A DNA stretch of 64,000 nucleotides from Caulobacter sp. (GTDB lineage Bacteria > Pseudomonadota > Alphaproteobacteria > Caulobacterales > Caulobacteraceae): positions 1 to 64,000 of the forward strand of contig JAQGIK010000056.1 of NCBI GenBank assembly GCA_028291265.1. Reading direction: 5' to 3'. Below the pieces are notes generated by a model, which saw only the letters and a program-made list of their open reading frames with translations, was not told where the DNA came from and did not search any database. How positions within the stretch are numbered: the first letter of the stretch is position 1; each line of letters opens with the position of its first letter. Shown here piece after piece: positions 34,677-43,654 of this stretch. The position numbers were made by a program, and so were the translations under genes.

Positions 34677-37600
34677 ATGAAACTCTTCCGCATCGCCGCC
34701 ATTCTCAGCAGCGCCCTGCTGTTGCTTTCCGCCGGCGCCGCCGCCGCCCAGGGGCGGCCGCAGCCCCTTCCGCCGCAGGGCGGCTTCGACGTCGGGGTCC
34801 GGAAGACGGCGGTCGGCCCGGTGGTCCAGGGCCAGCCGGCCCGCTTCTCCATCCAGGTCAGCAACAACGGCCAGGGACAGATTCCCGGCAATTTCGGGAT
34901 CACCGTCACCGACACCCTGTCGGGGGTCTTCGGCCCGCCGATCAGCGCCAGCGGCCCCGGTTGGACCTGTACGGTGGTCGGCCAGGTGGTGACCTGCCGC
35001 TACACCCTGCCGCTCGCGCCCGGCGCCGTCGCGCCGCCGATCACCATAACCGCCACGCCGCGGGACACCGGCAGCTATTCGAACTGCGCCAGCGTGACCC
35101 TGAACGGCCCGGTCCCGGACTCCAACGCCTCCAACAACCGTAGCTGCATCGACGGCCCGATCGCCGGCGGCGGTCAGAAACGCCATGACCTGGCGCTGCG
35201 CAAGCTCGGCCCCGGCCCGGTCAAGATCGGCCAGCCGGCCACCTTCCAGCTCCTCGTCCTCAACCGCGGCCCCGCCGTCGTCAACAGCGCCAGCGGCGTC
35301 CAGGTCGTCGACACCCTGCCGGCCAACTTCTCGCCGCCGGTGACAGCCGGCGGCAGCGGCTGGTTCTGCCAGGTCTCCTACCTGACGGTTACCTGCACCT
35401 ACAACGGCCCGCCGGTCGCGGCGGGAGGCTCGCTGCCGCCCATCGCCGTGACCGCCACGGTCCGCAGCGAAGGGGCCTGGCGCAACTGCGCCACCGTCCG
35501 CCTGCGGGTGGGTGAGGACACCAACCCCGGCGACAACACCGGTTGCGTCGACGGCGTGGCCGGCGGCGGCGGCAACGGCCGCATCCCCGACCTGTCGATC
35601 CGCAAGACCGGCCCCGGCCCGGTGACGGTCGGTCAGCCAGTCAGCTTCGGCCTGCAGGTGACCAACAACGGTCCCGGCCCGGTCAGCGGGGCCAGCGGCA
35701 TCCAGGTGGTCGACCAGCTGCCGGCCGGCTTCACCGGCCCGGTCAGCGCCTCCGGCGCCGGCTGGACCTGCGTGGTGTCCGGCTCGGGACCCTTCCTGGT
35801 CACCTGCAACTACGTCGGCGGGCCGTTCCCGGCCGGCGCCCAGCTGCCGCTGATCACCGTCAGCGCCACGGCGGGCGGGCAGGGCGGTTACGTCAACTGC
35901 GCCAACGTCAAGCTGGTGCGCGGCCCTGACGCCGACCCGAAGAACGACCGCAGCTGTGTCGAGGGCCCGATCAAGCCCAAAGCCGGCAAGATCGACGTCG
36001 GGATCAAGAAGTCCGGTCCCGGGGTCGTGCCGTACGGCCAGACGGGGACCTTCACCCTCAACCCCTACAACACCGGCCCAGCGACGATCACCAGCGCCAT
36101 GGGCCTGGTGGTCACCGATACCCTGCCGATCAACTTCGGCGGCCCGGTGTCGGCCAACGGCTCGCCCGACTGGAACTGCTCCGTGTCTGGCTCCGGCAAC
36201 GGCAGCATGCCGCCCTTCACCGTGACCTGCGTCTACGTCGGCAACAACGCCGCGCCGGGGTCCTCGATGGGCCAGATCACCATCACCGCCGTCGGCCGGG
36301 GCTACGGGACCTGGGACAACTGCGCCAACATCGTCTTCCGGCAACCGGCCGGCAATCTCAGCCCGGTCCCGGACGTCCGGCCGGCGGACAACACCAGCTG
36401 CGTCAAGGGCGAGGTGGTCAAGGCCAAGAAATACGACGTCCGTATCCAGAAGAAGGGCCCCGGCCCGGTCATCGTCGGCCAGACCGCGACCTTCACCCTG
36501 TATCCCGCCAACGTCGGTCCGACGCCGGTCGACAGCAACAGCGGCGTCGTCGTCACCGACAGCCTGCCGGCCCCGCCGTTCAGCGCGCCGGTCACCGTCA
36601 ACGGCGGCTCCGACTGGGACTGCTCGGCGACCGTCGGCCTGAACGTCAGTTGCCTCTACCGCGGTCCGGCCGTCGGCGCGGGCGCCGCCCTGCCGACCAT
36701 CACCATCGACGTCCTGGTCCGTAAACCCGGTAGCTACGTCAACTGCGCCGTGATCGCCCTGACCAAGGTCGGTCCCGACGCCAATCCCCAGGACAACCGC
36801 TCCTGCGTCGAGGGCCCCTCGAGCGAGCAGAAGAAGGTCGATGTCGGGATCAAGAAGTCCGGTCCCGGGGTCGTGCCGTACGGCCAGACGGGGACCTTCA
36901 CCCTCAACCCTTACAACACCGGCCCGGCGACGATCACCAGCACCATGGGCCTGGTGGTCACCGACACCCTGCCGGTCAATTTCGGCGGCCCGGTAACGGT
37001 CAACGGTTCGCCCGACTGGGGCTGCACCGTGGCCGGGTCCGGTAACGGCAGCATGCCGCCCTTCACCGTGACCTGCGTCTACGTCGGCAACGGCGCGACG
37101 CCCGGGTCTTCGATGAGCCCGATCACCATCACCGCCGTCGGGCGGGGCTACGGGACCTGGAGCAACTGCGCCAACATCGTCTTCAAGCAGCCGGCCGGCA
37201 ATCTCAGCACGGTTCCGGACGTCGCCCCGGCCGACAACCGCTCCTGCATCAAGGGCGAGGTGGTCAAGGCCGAGAAGTACGACGTCAAGATCGACAAGAA
37301 GCTGCAGGGGCCGTTGGTCGTCGGCGGCCTGGCGGGCTTCACCCTCTATCCGACCAACGTCGGGCCCGCGACCATCGACATGAACAGCGGCGTCTACGTC
37401 ACCGACACCCTGCAGTCGCCGCCGTTCGGCACGCCGGTGACCTGGGCGGCCTCCAGCGCCTGGTGGGACTGTTCCGCCAGCAGCGGCCTCACCGTCAGTT
37501 GCCACTACATCGGCCCGGCCAGGGCGGCCGGGGTCATCCTGCCGCCGATCAGCATCACCTCGCCGGTGATCAAGGGCGGCGGCTTCGTCAACTGCGCCGA

Positions 37601-39692
37601 GATCGTCATCAAGGCGGGGACCGACATCAATCCCAAGGACAACCGCAGCTGCGTCGAAGGCCCGATCGGCGGCAAGTACAACCTCTCGCTCGGCAAGCGG
37701 GCCCTGGGCGCGCCCTGGCCGCATCCGGGCGGTGGGGTCTACCGCCTGGTGGTCGTCAACAACGGTCCGACGGCCATTCCCGCCGGCACGGTGCTGACCA
37801 TAACCGATCCGTTGCCGGCCGGCATGAAATTCACCGGTTCGGTCGGTCCCTGGACCTGCACGCCGGTCGGGGCCATCGGTCCCGCCAGCATCACCTGCAC
37901 CTACACCCTGCCCGGCGCCCTCTCGCCGACCGCCAATATCGGCGTCGACCTCAACATGGTCTTCGTCGGCGGCCCGACCGACGGCTACACCAACTGCGCG
38001 GTGCTGAGCGCCGGCGTCACCGAGACGACGCTGGAGGACAACAAGGGCTGCGACAGCTTCAAGCCCAAGGTGTTCGACCTGTTGCTCAACAAGACCGCCA
38101 CCGCGAGTCCCTGGCCCTATCCGGGCGGCGGTGTCTTCACCCTCACCGTCACCAACAACGGGCCCTCCTTCGTGCCCAATGGCGACATCATCAAGATCGT
38201 CGACCAGATCCCGGCCGGCATGAAGGTCACCGTCGTCTCGACCGGCTGGAACTGTACGCCGGCCCTGCCGGTGACCGGTCCGGTCGCCCTGTCCTGCACC
38301 CGCACCCTGACCGCCAACCTGGCGGCCGGGGCCAGCACCGCGCTGCAACTGACCACCACCCTGACCGCCCCGCAGCAGGGGAGCTACAACAACTGCGCCC
38401 AGGCCGCGGCCCTGATGCCCACCGGCCAGCCGGAGGCGGAGGCCAACTTCAACAACAACCAGGACTGCGAGGTCGTGACGACCCGGCTTCCGCAGGCTCC
38501 GTCGCTGTCGGTCAGCAAGGCGCTGGCCGGTCCCTGCCAGAACAACAACGGCACGGTGATCTGCACCTTCGTCTTCACCGTCACCAACAACGGGACGGGC
38601 GCCTACAGCGGCACGGTCAGCCTGGCCGACACCATCGCCTACGCCCCGGCCGCGGGGACGGTGGTCAGCAATGTCACGGGCGGCTGGAGCTGCGTCGCCG
38701 GCGCGCCCTCCAACTGCCAGGGCCCGGTCAGCCTGCCCGGCGGGACGAGCACCAGCTTCAGCGCCACCTTCACCGTCAACGGGCCGGTGATCCCGACCCA
38801 GAACTGCGTCCAGCTGACCGCCCCGACGACCAATCCGCTGCTCGGCCCGTCCTGTGTTCCCATCGTCTTCCAGGCCTCCACGCCGCCGGTGCTGGATATC
38901 GAGAAGGTCATGGAGCAGGACTGCAACGGCAGCTACCCGAACATCCACTGCAAGTTCGTCATCCGCATCTTCAACCTCGGCCCCGGCGGCTACTTCGGAC
39001 CGCTGACCTTCACCGACCTGGTGACCTCGTTCGGCAACGTCGCCGGCGGCGTCAGCCTGGTGGCGCCCTATCCGCCGGGCTGGACCTGCACCGGCGTCCA
39101 GCCGATGACCTGCACCAACCCGTCGGTCGGCATCGCCCAGGGCGCCCATGCGACCATCCCGATCTGGATGGACATCAACAGCGCGATCCCGGTCGACCTG
39201 AACTGCGCCACCCTGACCGGACCGCAGCAGCAGCCGGCGCCCAAATCCTGTGTCGGCCTGCATGCGCCGCAGATCGCCATCCTGCTCGACAGCAACTTCA
39301 TGCCCGACTACGCCAACCCGAGCCTGCATCGGTACGAGTTGAGCTACTACGTCAACCCGACCCCGGACTTCGTCCCCGGCAACCGCGTCTTCATCAACGG
39401 TACCCTGACCTCCAACTACGTCCCCACCAACAGCAACCCCACCTTCTCGGCGATGGTCATGGGGAACAGTCCGACCTGGACCTGCACCAACACGGCCTGG
39501 TCGGGGTTCAGTTGCTACTACGACATCCCGGCCAGCTACACCGGCGGGTCCGTCGTCATGAAGGTCTACACGACCTACCAGGCGGCGGCGGTCGGGTCGT
39601 CGCTCCAGTACACCGGCACGGCGACGGTGCAGGGGAACACCGATCCGCCCCCGGCCGATGAAACCCGCATCGTCAACGGCACGCTGTTCTAA
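34677..39692 (+). CDS. Giant secreted DUF11-repeat protein (putative surface adhesin/fibre)
   Basis: 1,671 residues: signal peptide (1-25), then eleven tandem DUF11/Ig-like repeats of about 125-145 residues and a variant twelfth C-terminal module. Each repeat follows the pattern GPGPV..GQ..TF, VTDTLP, GW.C..(T)C, LP.ITI, NCA, and D..CV.GP, with four conserved cysteines probably forming two disulfides. Repeats 4-5 and 6-7 are a recent duplication (846-base unit). No transmembrane anchor, sortase signal, autotransporter barrel or RTX motif is visible, so the export route is open; the adjacent CsgG-like gene is the obvious candidate. An adhesive or matrix role is inferred from architecture. Confidence 0.8.
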   Translation: MKLFRIAAILSSALLLLSAGAAAAQGRPQPLPPQGGFDVGVRKTAVGPVVQGQPARFSIQVSNNGQGQIPGNFGITVTDTLSGVFGPPISASGPGWTCTVVGQVVTCRYTLPLAPGAVAPPITITATPRDTGSYSNCASVTLNGPVPDSNASNNRSCIDGPIAGGGQKRHDLALRKLGPGPVKIGQPATFQLLVLNRGPAVVNSASGVQVVDTLPANFSPPVTAGGSGWFCQVSYLTVTCTYNGPPVAAGGSLPPIAVTATVRSEGAWRNCATVRLRVGEDTNPGDNTGCVDGVAGGGGNGRIPDLSIRKTGPGPVTVGQPVSFGLQVTNNGPGPVSGASGIQVVDQLPAGFTGPVSASGAGWTCVVSGSGPFLVTCNYVGGPFPAGAQLPLITVSATAGGQGGYVNCANVKLVRGPDADPKNDRSCVEGPIKPKAGKIDVGIKKSGPGVVPYGQTGTFTLNPYNTGPATITSAMGLVVTDTLPINFGGPVSANGSPDWNCSVSGSGNGSMPPFTVTCVYVGNNAAPGSSMGQITITAVGRGYGTWDNCANIVFRQPAGNLSPVPDVRPADNTSCVKGEVVKAKKYDVRIQKKGPGPVIVGQTATFTLYPANVGPTPVDSNSGVVVTDSLPAPPFSAPVTVNGGSDWDCSATVGLNVSCLYRGPAVGAGAALPTITIDVLVRKPGSYVNCAVIALTKVGPDANPQDNRSCVEGPSSEQKKVDVGIKKSGPGVVPYGQTGTFTLNPYNTGPATITSTMGLVVTDTLPVNFGGPVTVNGSPDWGCTVAGSGNGSMPPFTVTCVYVGNGATPGSSMSPITITAVGRGYGTWSNCANIVFKQPAGNLSTVPDVAPADNRSCIKGEVVKAEKYDVKIDKKLQGPLVVGGLAGFTLYPTNVGPATIDMNSGVYVTDTLQSPPFGTPVTWAASSAWWDCSASSGLTVSCHYIGPARAAGVILPPISITSPVIKGGGFVNCAEIVIKAGTDINPKDNRSCVEGPIGGKYNLSLGKRALGAPWPHPGGGVYRLVVVNNGPTAIPAGTVLTITDPLPAGMKFTGSVGPWTCTPVGAIGPASITCTYTLPGALSPTANIGVDLNMVFVGGPTDGYTNCAVLSAGVTETTLEDNKGCDSFKPKVFDLLLNKTATASPWPYPGGGVFTLTVTNNGPSFVPNGDIIKIVDQIPAGMKVTVVSTGWNCTPALPVTGPVALSCTRTLTANLAAGASTALQLTTTLTAPQQGSYNNCAQAAALMPTGQPEAEANFNNNQDCEVVTTRLPQAPSLSVSKALAGPCQNNNGTVICTFVFTVTNNGTGAYSGTVSLADTIAYAPAAGTVVSNVTGGWSCVAGAPSNCQGPVSLPGGTSTSFSATFTVNGPVIPTQNCVQLTAPTTNPLLGPSCVPIVFQASTPPVLDIEKVMEQDCNGSYPNIHCKFVIRIFNLGPGGYFGPLTFTDLVTSFGNVAGGVSLVAPYPPGWTCTGVQPMTCTNPSVGIAQGAHATIPIWMDINSAIPVDLNCATLTGPQQQPAPKSCVGLHAPQIAILLDSNFMPDYANPSLHRYELSYYVNPTPDFVPGNRVFINGTLTSNYVPTNSNPTFSAMVMGNSPTWTCTNTAWSGFSCYYDIPASYTGGSVVMKVYTTYQAAAVGSSLQYTGTATVQGNTDPPPADETRIVNGTLF
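35991..36836 (+). repeat. Internal duplication unit 1 in the DUF11 gene (repeats 4-5)
   Basis: This 846-base, two-repeat segment is copied at 36837. The first 68 bases after the start (35997-36064) are identical in both copies, and the third-position differences beyond are few in the first repeat but many in the second. Confidence 0.85.
36837..37676 (+). repeat. Internal duplication unit 2 in the DUF11 gene (repeats 6-7)
   Basis: Second copy of the two-repeat unit, in frame and exactly 846 bases downstream. Repeat 6 is nearly identical to repeat 4 in protein; repeat 7 has diverged from repeat 5 (for example the GPG motif is changed to LQGPL). Confidence 0.85.
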
Positions 39693-39711
39693 GGCTTGGC
39701 GGCTCCGGACC

Positions 39712-41337
39712 TCAGGCGGTCTGGAGCCGGTCCTTGTAGGCCTCGCGCAGGACCTTCTTGTCGATCTTGCCGGTGGCGGTGAGCGGCACGGCGTCGAAGA
39801 TGACGTCGTCGGGCATCCACCATTTGACGATGCGCGGTTCGAGGAAGGCGAGGACCGCCTCCTTGCTGACATCGTGGCCGTCGTGGACCTCGATGACGAG
39901 GAGGGGCCGTTCCTCCCACTTGGGATGCGGCACGCCGAAGACGGCGGCGATCTTCACGCCCGGGCAGGCGACGGCGATGTTCTCCAGATCGATGGAGCTG
40001 ATCCATTCGCCGCCGGTCTTGATGACGTCCTTGGCGCGGTCGGTGATGCGCATGAAGCCGTCGGCGTCGAGGGTGGCGATGTCGCCGGTGTCGAACCAGC
40101 CGTCGGCGTCGGCCGCGTCGGTGTCCTTGCGGAAATAGCGCTGGATGGTCCAGGGGCCGCGGACCATCAGGGCGCCGCTGGTCTCGCCGTCGTGCGGAGC
40201 TTCGGTCCCGTCCTCCGCCACGATCTTCAGCTCGATGCCGAACTGCAGGCGGCCCTGGCGGGTCCAGATGACCTCGTCGACGTGGTCCTCGCCGCCGGCG
40301 GCGAGGCCGGGGGTCGGGGTGGCGACGACGCCGAGCGGGCAGGTCTCGGTCATGCCCCAGATCTGCAGGACCTGGACGCCGTGCTTCTTCTTGAAGGTCT
40401 CGGCCATGGCGCGGGGCACGGCCGAGCCGCCGATGATGACGCGCTTCAGGGTGCCGACACTGCCGCCGGTCTGGTCGAGGTGGGCGAGGTACATGGTCCA
40501 GATGGTCGGCACGCCGCCGGAGAAGGTGACGCCTTCGTTGTCGATGAGCTCACCGAGGCTGACGGCGTCCATCTTCTCGGCCGGCAAGACCAGCTTGCAA
40601 CCGTTGATCGGGGCGGTGAAGGGCAGGCCCCAGGCGGTGGCGTGGTAGAGGCTGGAGCAGGGCAGGACGACATCGAAGGCGGTCAGGCCGAAGGCGCTGG
40701 AGAGGCCGGCGGCCATGGCGTGCAGGACGACGGCGCGGTGGCTGTAGAGCACGCCCTTGGGATCGCCGGTCGTGCCCGAGGTGTAGCAGAGGAAGGCGCC
40801 GCCGTTCTCGTCGAGGGCGGGCCAGGGGAACGGGTCTTCGCCTTCGGCGGCGATCAGGGTCTCGTAGTTGAGGGCGCCGACCGCACCGGCGTCGTGGGTC
40901 TCGGCATCGGCCATCAGGATGAAGGTCTTCACCGTCGACATGCGGGGGGCGAGGCGTTCGACCACGGGCTGGAAGGTGCGGTCGTAGAACAGGATCTCGC
41001 TCTCGGCGTGTTCGAGGACGTAGAGGATCTGCTCGTCGAACAGGCGCGGGTTGACGGTGTTGAGCACGGCGCCGAGGCCGGGGACGGCGTAGAACAGCTC
41101 CAGGTGCCGGTGGGTGTTCCAGGCCAGGGTGGCGACCCGTTCGCCCGACTGGACGCCGAGACCCTGGAGGGCGCGGGCCAGGCGGCGCACGCGCTTGCCC
41201 ATGCCGGCGTAGTCGTAGCGGTGGACGCGGCCCTCGACCGTGCGCGAGACGATCTCGACGCGCGGGTGGGCGGTCTCGACGAAGCGCAGGATCGAGGTGA
41301 TGACCAGCGGGGTGGTCTGCATCAGGCCGGGGATCAC
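39712..41337 (-). CDS. Acyl-CoA synthetase / AMP-dependent ligase
   Basis: 541 residues of the ANL superfamily: P-loop-like [20 protein letters not shown], the GWFDTGDI hinge region and the C-terminal catalytic lysine motif [13 protein letters not shown]. It activates a fatty or aromatic acid to its CoA thioester through an acyl-adenylate; the sequence resembles medium/long-chain type ligases (DUF-free). The GTG start at 41337 is favoured by a GTGA overlap with the TetR stop and AGGAAG seven bases before; ATG 41322 is the alternative. Translationally coupled to the TetR gene. Confidence 0.85.
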   Translation of the reverse strand: MIPGLMQTTPLVITSILRFVETAHPRVEIVSRTVEGRVHRYDYAGMGKRVRRLARALQGLGVQSGERVATLAWNTHRHLELFYAVPGLGAVLNTVNPRLFDEQILYVLEHAESEILFYDRTFQPVVERLAPRMSTVKTFILMADAETHDAGAVGALNYETLIAAEGEDPFPWPALDENGGAFLCYTSGTTGDPKGVLYSHRAVVLHAMAAGLSSAFGLTAFDVVLPCSSLYHATAWGLPFTAPINGCKLVLPAEKMDAVSLGELIDNEGVTFSGGVPTIWTMYLAHLDQTGGSVGTLKRVIIGGSAVPRAMAETFKKKHGVQVLQIWGMTETCPLGVVATPTPGLAAGGEDHVDEVIWTRQGRLQFGIELKIVAEDGTEAPHDGETSGALMVRGPWTIQRYFRKDTDAADADGWFDTGDIATLDADGFMRITDRAKDVIKTGGEWISSIDLENIAVACPGVKIAAVFGVPHPKWEERPLLVIEVHDGHDVSKEAVLAFLEPRIVKWWMPDDVIFDAVPLTATGKIDKKVLREAYKDRLQTA

Positions 41338-41978
41338 GGGCGGTCTTCCTCGTTGTTGTCTTGCGGCGGGTCGAGGCGGAAGGCCTCGCGGGAGGCCAGG
41401 CGCCACTCGCGGACGATGCGGCTCCACCAGCGGATGCGGGTGGCGTCGTCGAGACCGTCGCGCTCCTCGAGCCAGACGATCATGCGATCGACCCAGAGGC
41501 CGAACAGGCTGCCGCCGGCGAGACCCGCGCGGTCCTCGGCCCCCTCGGGGGCGCCCGGCTTGGGTTCGAACAGGGGGCGGGAGCGTTCGTTGAAGATGGC
41601 GCGCAAGCGGTCGCCCCAGTCGGAGCGGTCGGCCCCGCCGCCGCAGTTCTTGAGCACCACCAGGAAGGGGGCGGGGTCCTTGCGGGCCTGCTCCAGCACC
41701 CGGGCGACCATCGAGCCGTAACCCTGCCAGGTCTCCTGGTAGGCGGCGATGACCACGTCCTCGACGCGTCGGAAGACGGCGTCGACGATGGCGTCGCGGG
41801 ACGGAAACAGGCGGTAGAACAGGATTTTGGCGGCTCCGGCGGCCTCGGCGAAGTCGCGCATGGTGGCGCCGTGCAGGCCCTTTTCCAGCATCACCCTGGC
41901 GGCCACGTCGATGTATTCGGCGCGCCGGGCGGCGGCGTCGACTCGGGGCTTGCGGGTAGGGGCGGAACCGTCTGCCAT
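41334..41978 (-). CDS. TetR-family transcriptional regulator
   Basis: 214 residues. The N-terminal helix-turn-helix (EYIDVAARVMLEKGLHGATM, then RDFAEAAGAAKILFYRLFPS) is standard for TetR; the C-terminal ligand domain is not family-specific. It probably controls the co-transcribed acyl-CoA ligase and itself, and perhaps the divergent dioxygenase. The start at 41978 (MADGSAP) is the first ATG consistent with the fold; the upstream extension overlaps the promoter region. Confidence 0.8.
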   Translation of the reverse strand: MADGSAPTRKPRVDAAARRAEYIDVAARVMLEKGLHGATMRDFAEAAGAAKILFYRLFPSRDAIVDAVFRRVEDVVIAAYQETWQGYGSMVARVLEQARKDPAPFLVVLKNCGGGADRSDWGDRLRAIFNERSRPLFEPKPGAPEGAEDRAGLAGGSLFGLWVDRMIVWLEERDGLDDATRIRWWSRIVREWRLASREAFRLDPPQDNNEEDRP

Positions 41979-42073
41979 CGGGGTAAAGGGGCCTTTCACA
42001 CAGGGGCTTGTCAAATGAAACCGCAAGGTAACATATTGCATCGTCCGGACCCGAAGCCGGCGCGGAGGAAGCC

Positions 42074-42931
42074 ATGACCGAACTTGTCCGCCACCTCACC
42101 CTCGACAGCCTGACCCTGACGCCGCTGACGCCGACCATCGGGGCCGAAGTCGGCGGCCTGGACCTGCGCGAACCGCTCAGCGGGTCGCAGGTTTCGGCCC
42201 TGCGCCAGGCGCTGCTGGACTGGAAGGTGCTGTTCTTCCGCGACCAGGAGATCGACACCGACCAGCAACTGGCCTTCAGCGCCAACTTCGGCGCGCTGGA
42301 GGTGCATCCCTTCGCGCCGCACAAGCCGGGCTATCCCGAAGTCCTGGCCATCACTCACAACCGGGAGAACAAGGGCCGCGAGAACACCTGGCATTCGGAC
42401 GTCACCTGGCGGATCGAGCCGTCGCTGGGCTCGGTCCTGCGGGCCGTCGAGGTTCCGCCGGTGGGCGGCGACACCCTGTTCGCCGACATGTACGCCGCCT
42501 ACGACGGGCTCAAGGACGAGGTGAAGGAACGCATCGACGACGCCGTCGCCATCCACGACTTCGCCCACTTCCGCACCCGCATGCGCAACCGCGGCATGAC
42601 CGAGGCGCAGATCGAGGACTTCAACGCCCAGTACCCGATGGTCGAGCACCCGGTGATCCGCACCCATCCGGAGACCGGCCGGCGCTGCATCTACGTCAAC
42701 CGCGCCTTCACCCAGCACATCGTCGGCTGGGACAGGGACGACAGCGACCGCATGCTGGCCCACCTCTACGCCCAGGCGGCGATCCCCGAATACCAGTGCC
42801 GGTTCCGTTGGGAGCAGGGGTCCATCGCCTTCTGGGACAACCGGGCCAGCCAGCACTATGCGGCCAGCGACTATTGGCCGGCGGTGCGCAGGATGGAGCG
42901 GGTGACCATCGTCGGCGACCGTCCGTATTGA
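42074..42931 (+). CDS. TauD/TfdA-family alpha-ketoglutarate dioxygenase
   Basis: 285 residues with the Fe(II) ligands H107 and D109 (WHSDVTW) and a distal His (NRASQHYAASD), and the ketoglutarate-binding Arg (RRMERVTI). The general TauD opening (PTIGAEVGGLDLREPLS) is intact. Members oxidise taurine, alkylsulfates or 2,4-D-like acids; the substrate here is unknown. GGAGGAAGCC precedes the ATG. It is divergent from the TetR/ligase pair, so co-regulation is possible. Confidence 0.85.
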   Translation: MTELVRHLTLDSLTLTPLTPTIGAEVGGLDLREPLSGSQVSALRQALLDWKVLFFRDQEIDTDQQLAFSANFGALEVHPFAPHKPGYPEVLAITHNRENKGRENTWHSDVTWRIEPSLGSVLRAVEVPPVGGDTLFADMYAAYDGLKDEVKERIDDAVAIHDFAHFRTRMRNRGMTEAQIEDFNAQYPMVEHPVIRTHPETGRRCIYVNRAFTQHIVGWDRDDSDRMLAHLYAQAAIPEYQCRFRWEQGSIAFWDNRASQHYAASDYWPAVRRMERVTIVGDRPY

Positions 42932-42989
42932 GTTGGCGCCGGATTGCGCAAGGTTGTCCCGCGATTTCAACGGGTTGACCCCGCGCCGG

Positions 42990-43055
42990 TTTGAAGTTTG
43001 TTTGAAGTCGATTTGAAGTTGGCCTGAAGTCGCCGTCAAGCCGGATTGAAGTTGG
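42990..43055. repeat. Six-unit array with exact 11-base period (core TTGAAGT)
   Basis: Units begin at 42990, 43001, 43012, 43023, 43034 and 43045: TTTGAAGTTTG, TTTGAAGTCGA, TTTGAAGTTGG, CCTGAAGTCGC, CGTCAAGCCGG, ATTGAAGTTGG. Five of the six keep TGAAGT. It lies in the gap between the stops of the dioxygenase and the opposing gene at 43125. The remaining bases of 42932-43124 show no other element. Confidence 0.8.
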
Positions 43056-43124
43056 CGATGGGGGCTCATGGGCGGTCCCGGCGCTTATCGAAGCGGACCG
43101 CCCATTATCCCATGGCCGGGGTCG

Positions 43125-43643
43125 TCAACCGCGTTTGCGGACCTCGTCGGCGCACATGTTGAGCGAGGTGTAGGCCAGGCCCTTCATCTGCAGGTCGACG
43201 GGGCCGAGCGTCATGCCGTCGAACTTGACGCTGACCGTTTTGGCCTTCTGCAACAGCGCGAACACCGGGGCGGAGGGCTCGGGGCCCCAGCCGGCCCAGG
43301 CGGTGTCGTTGAAGCCGCTCTCGTAGCCGCCCGACCGCGACGGGGCGGTCGTGCCGGTGTCCATGACCAGGGTCATGGGGATCTTCTTCTCGGGATCGGC
43401 CTTCTGGGCCTTGTCCCAGCCGTTGACCTTGATGGTCACGCCCAGGTTGCCGTCACGGACCCGGTAGCTGAACTCGATGGAGAAGGGCTTGTCCTCGCCC
43501 GGCAGGTTGGGGCCGGGGAATTCGACGTAGCAGACGCCGTTCCGCTCGCTGGGGGTGAACTGGTACTGGGTCGCGGCCGAGGCGGGCGGGGCCAGGGCGG
43601 TCAGGCCGAGAATGGCGGCGGCGGCCATCAGGGGTGCGCGCAT
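43125..43643 (-). CDS. Periplasmic protein of unknown function
   Basis: 172 residues: signal peptide (1-23, ASAA), then a beta-rich domain with two cysteines (GVCYVEF and NMCADEV) that may form a disulfide. No family recognised. It follows the Sel1-repeat gene by 11 bases on the same strand, so they form an operon and may act together in the periplasm. Confidence 0.65.
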   Translation of the reverse strand: MRAPLMAAAAILGLTALAPPASAATQYQFTPSERNGVCYVEFPGPNLPGEDKPFSIEFSYRVRDGNLGVTIKVNGWDKAQKADPEKKIPMTLVMDTGTTAPSRSGGYESGFNDTAWAGWGPEPSAPVFALLQKAKTVSVKFDGMTLGPVDLQMKGLAYTSLNMCADEVRKRG

Positions 43644-43654
43644 GGGGGTAACTC

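Noticed and set aside
34656-39872. Very long open frame antisense to the DUF11 gene
   Set aside because: It mirrors a GC-rich repeat gene; composition is Gly/Arg/Ala/Val-rich low complexity with no domain, and the plus strand has signal peptide, repeats and operon context.
42990-43055. The 11-base array as a CRISPR
   Set aside because: Units are far too short, contiguous without spacers, and no cas gene is present in the window.
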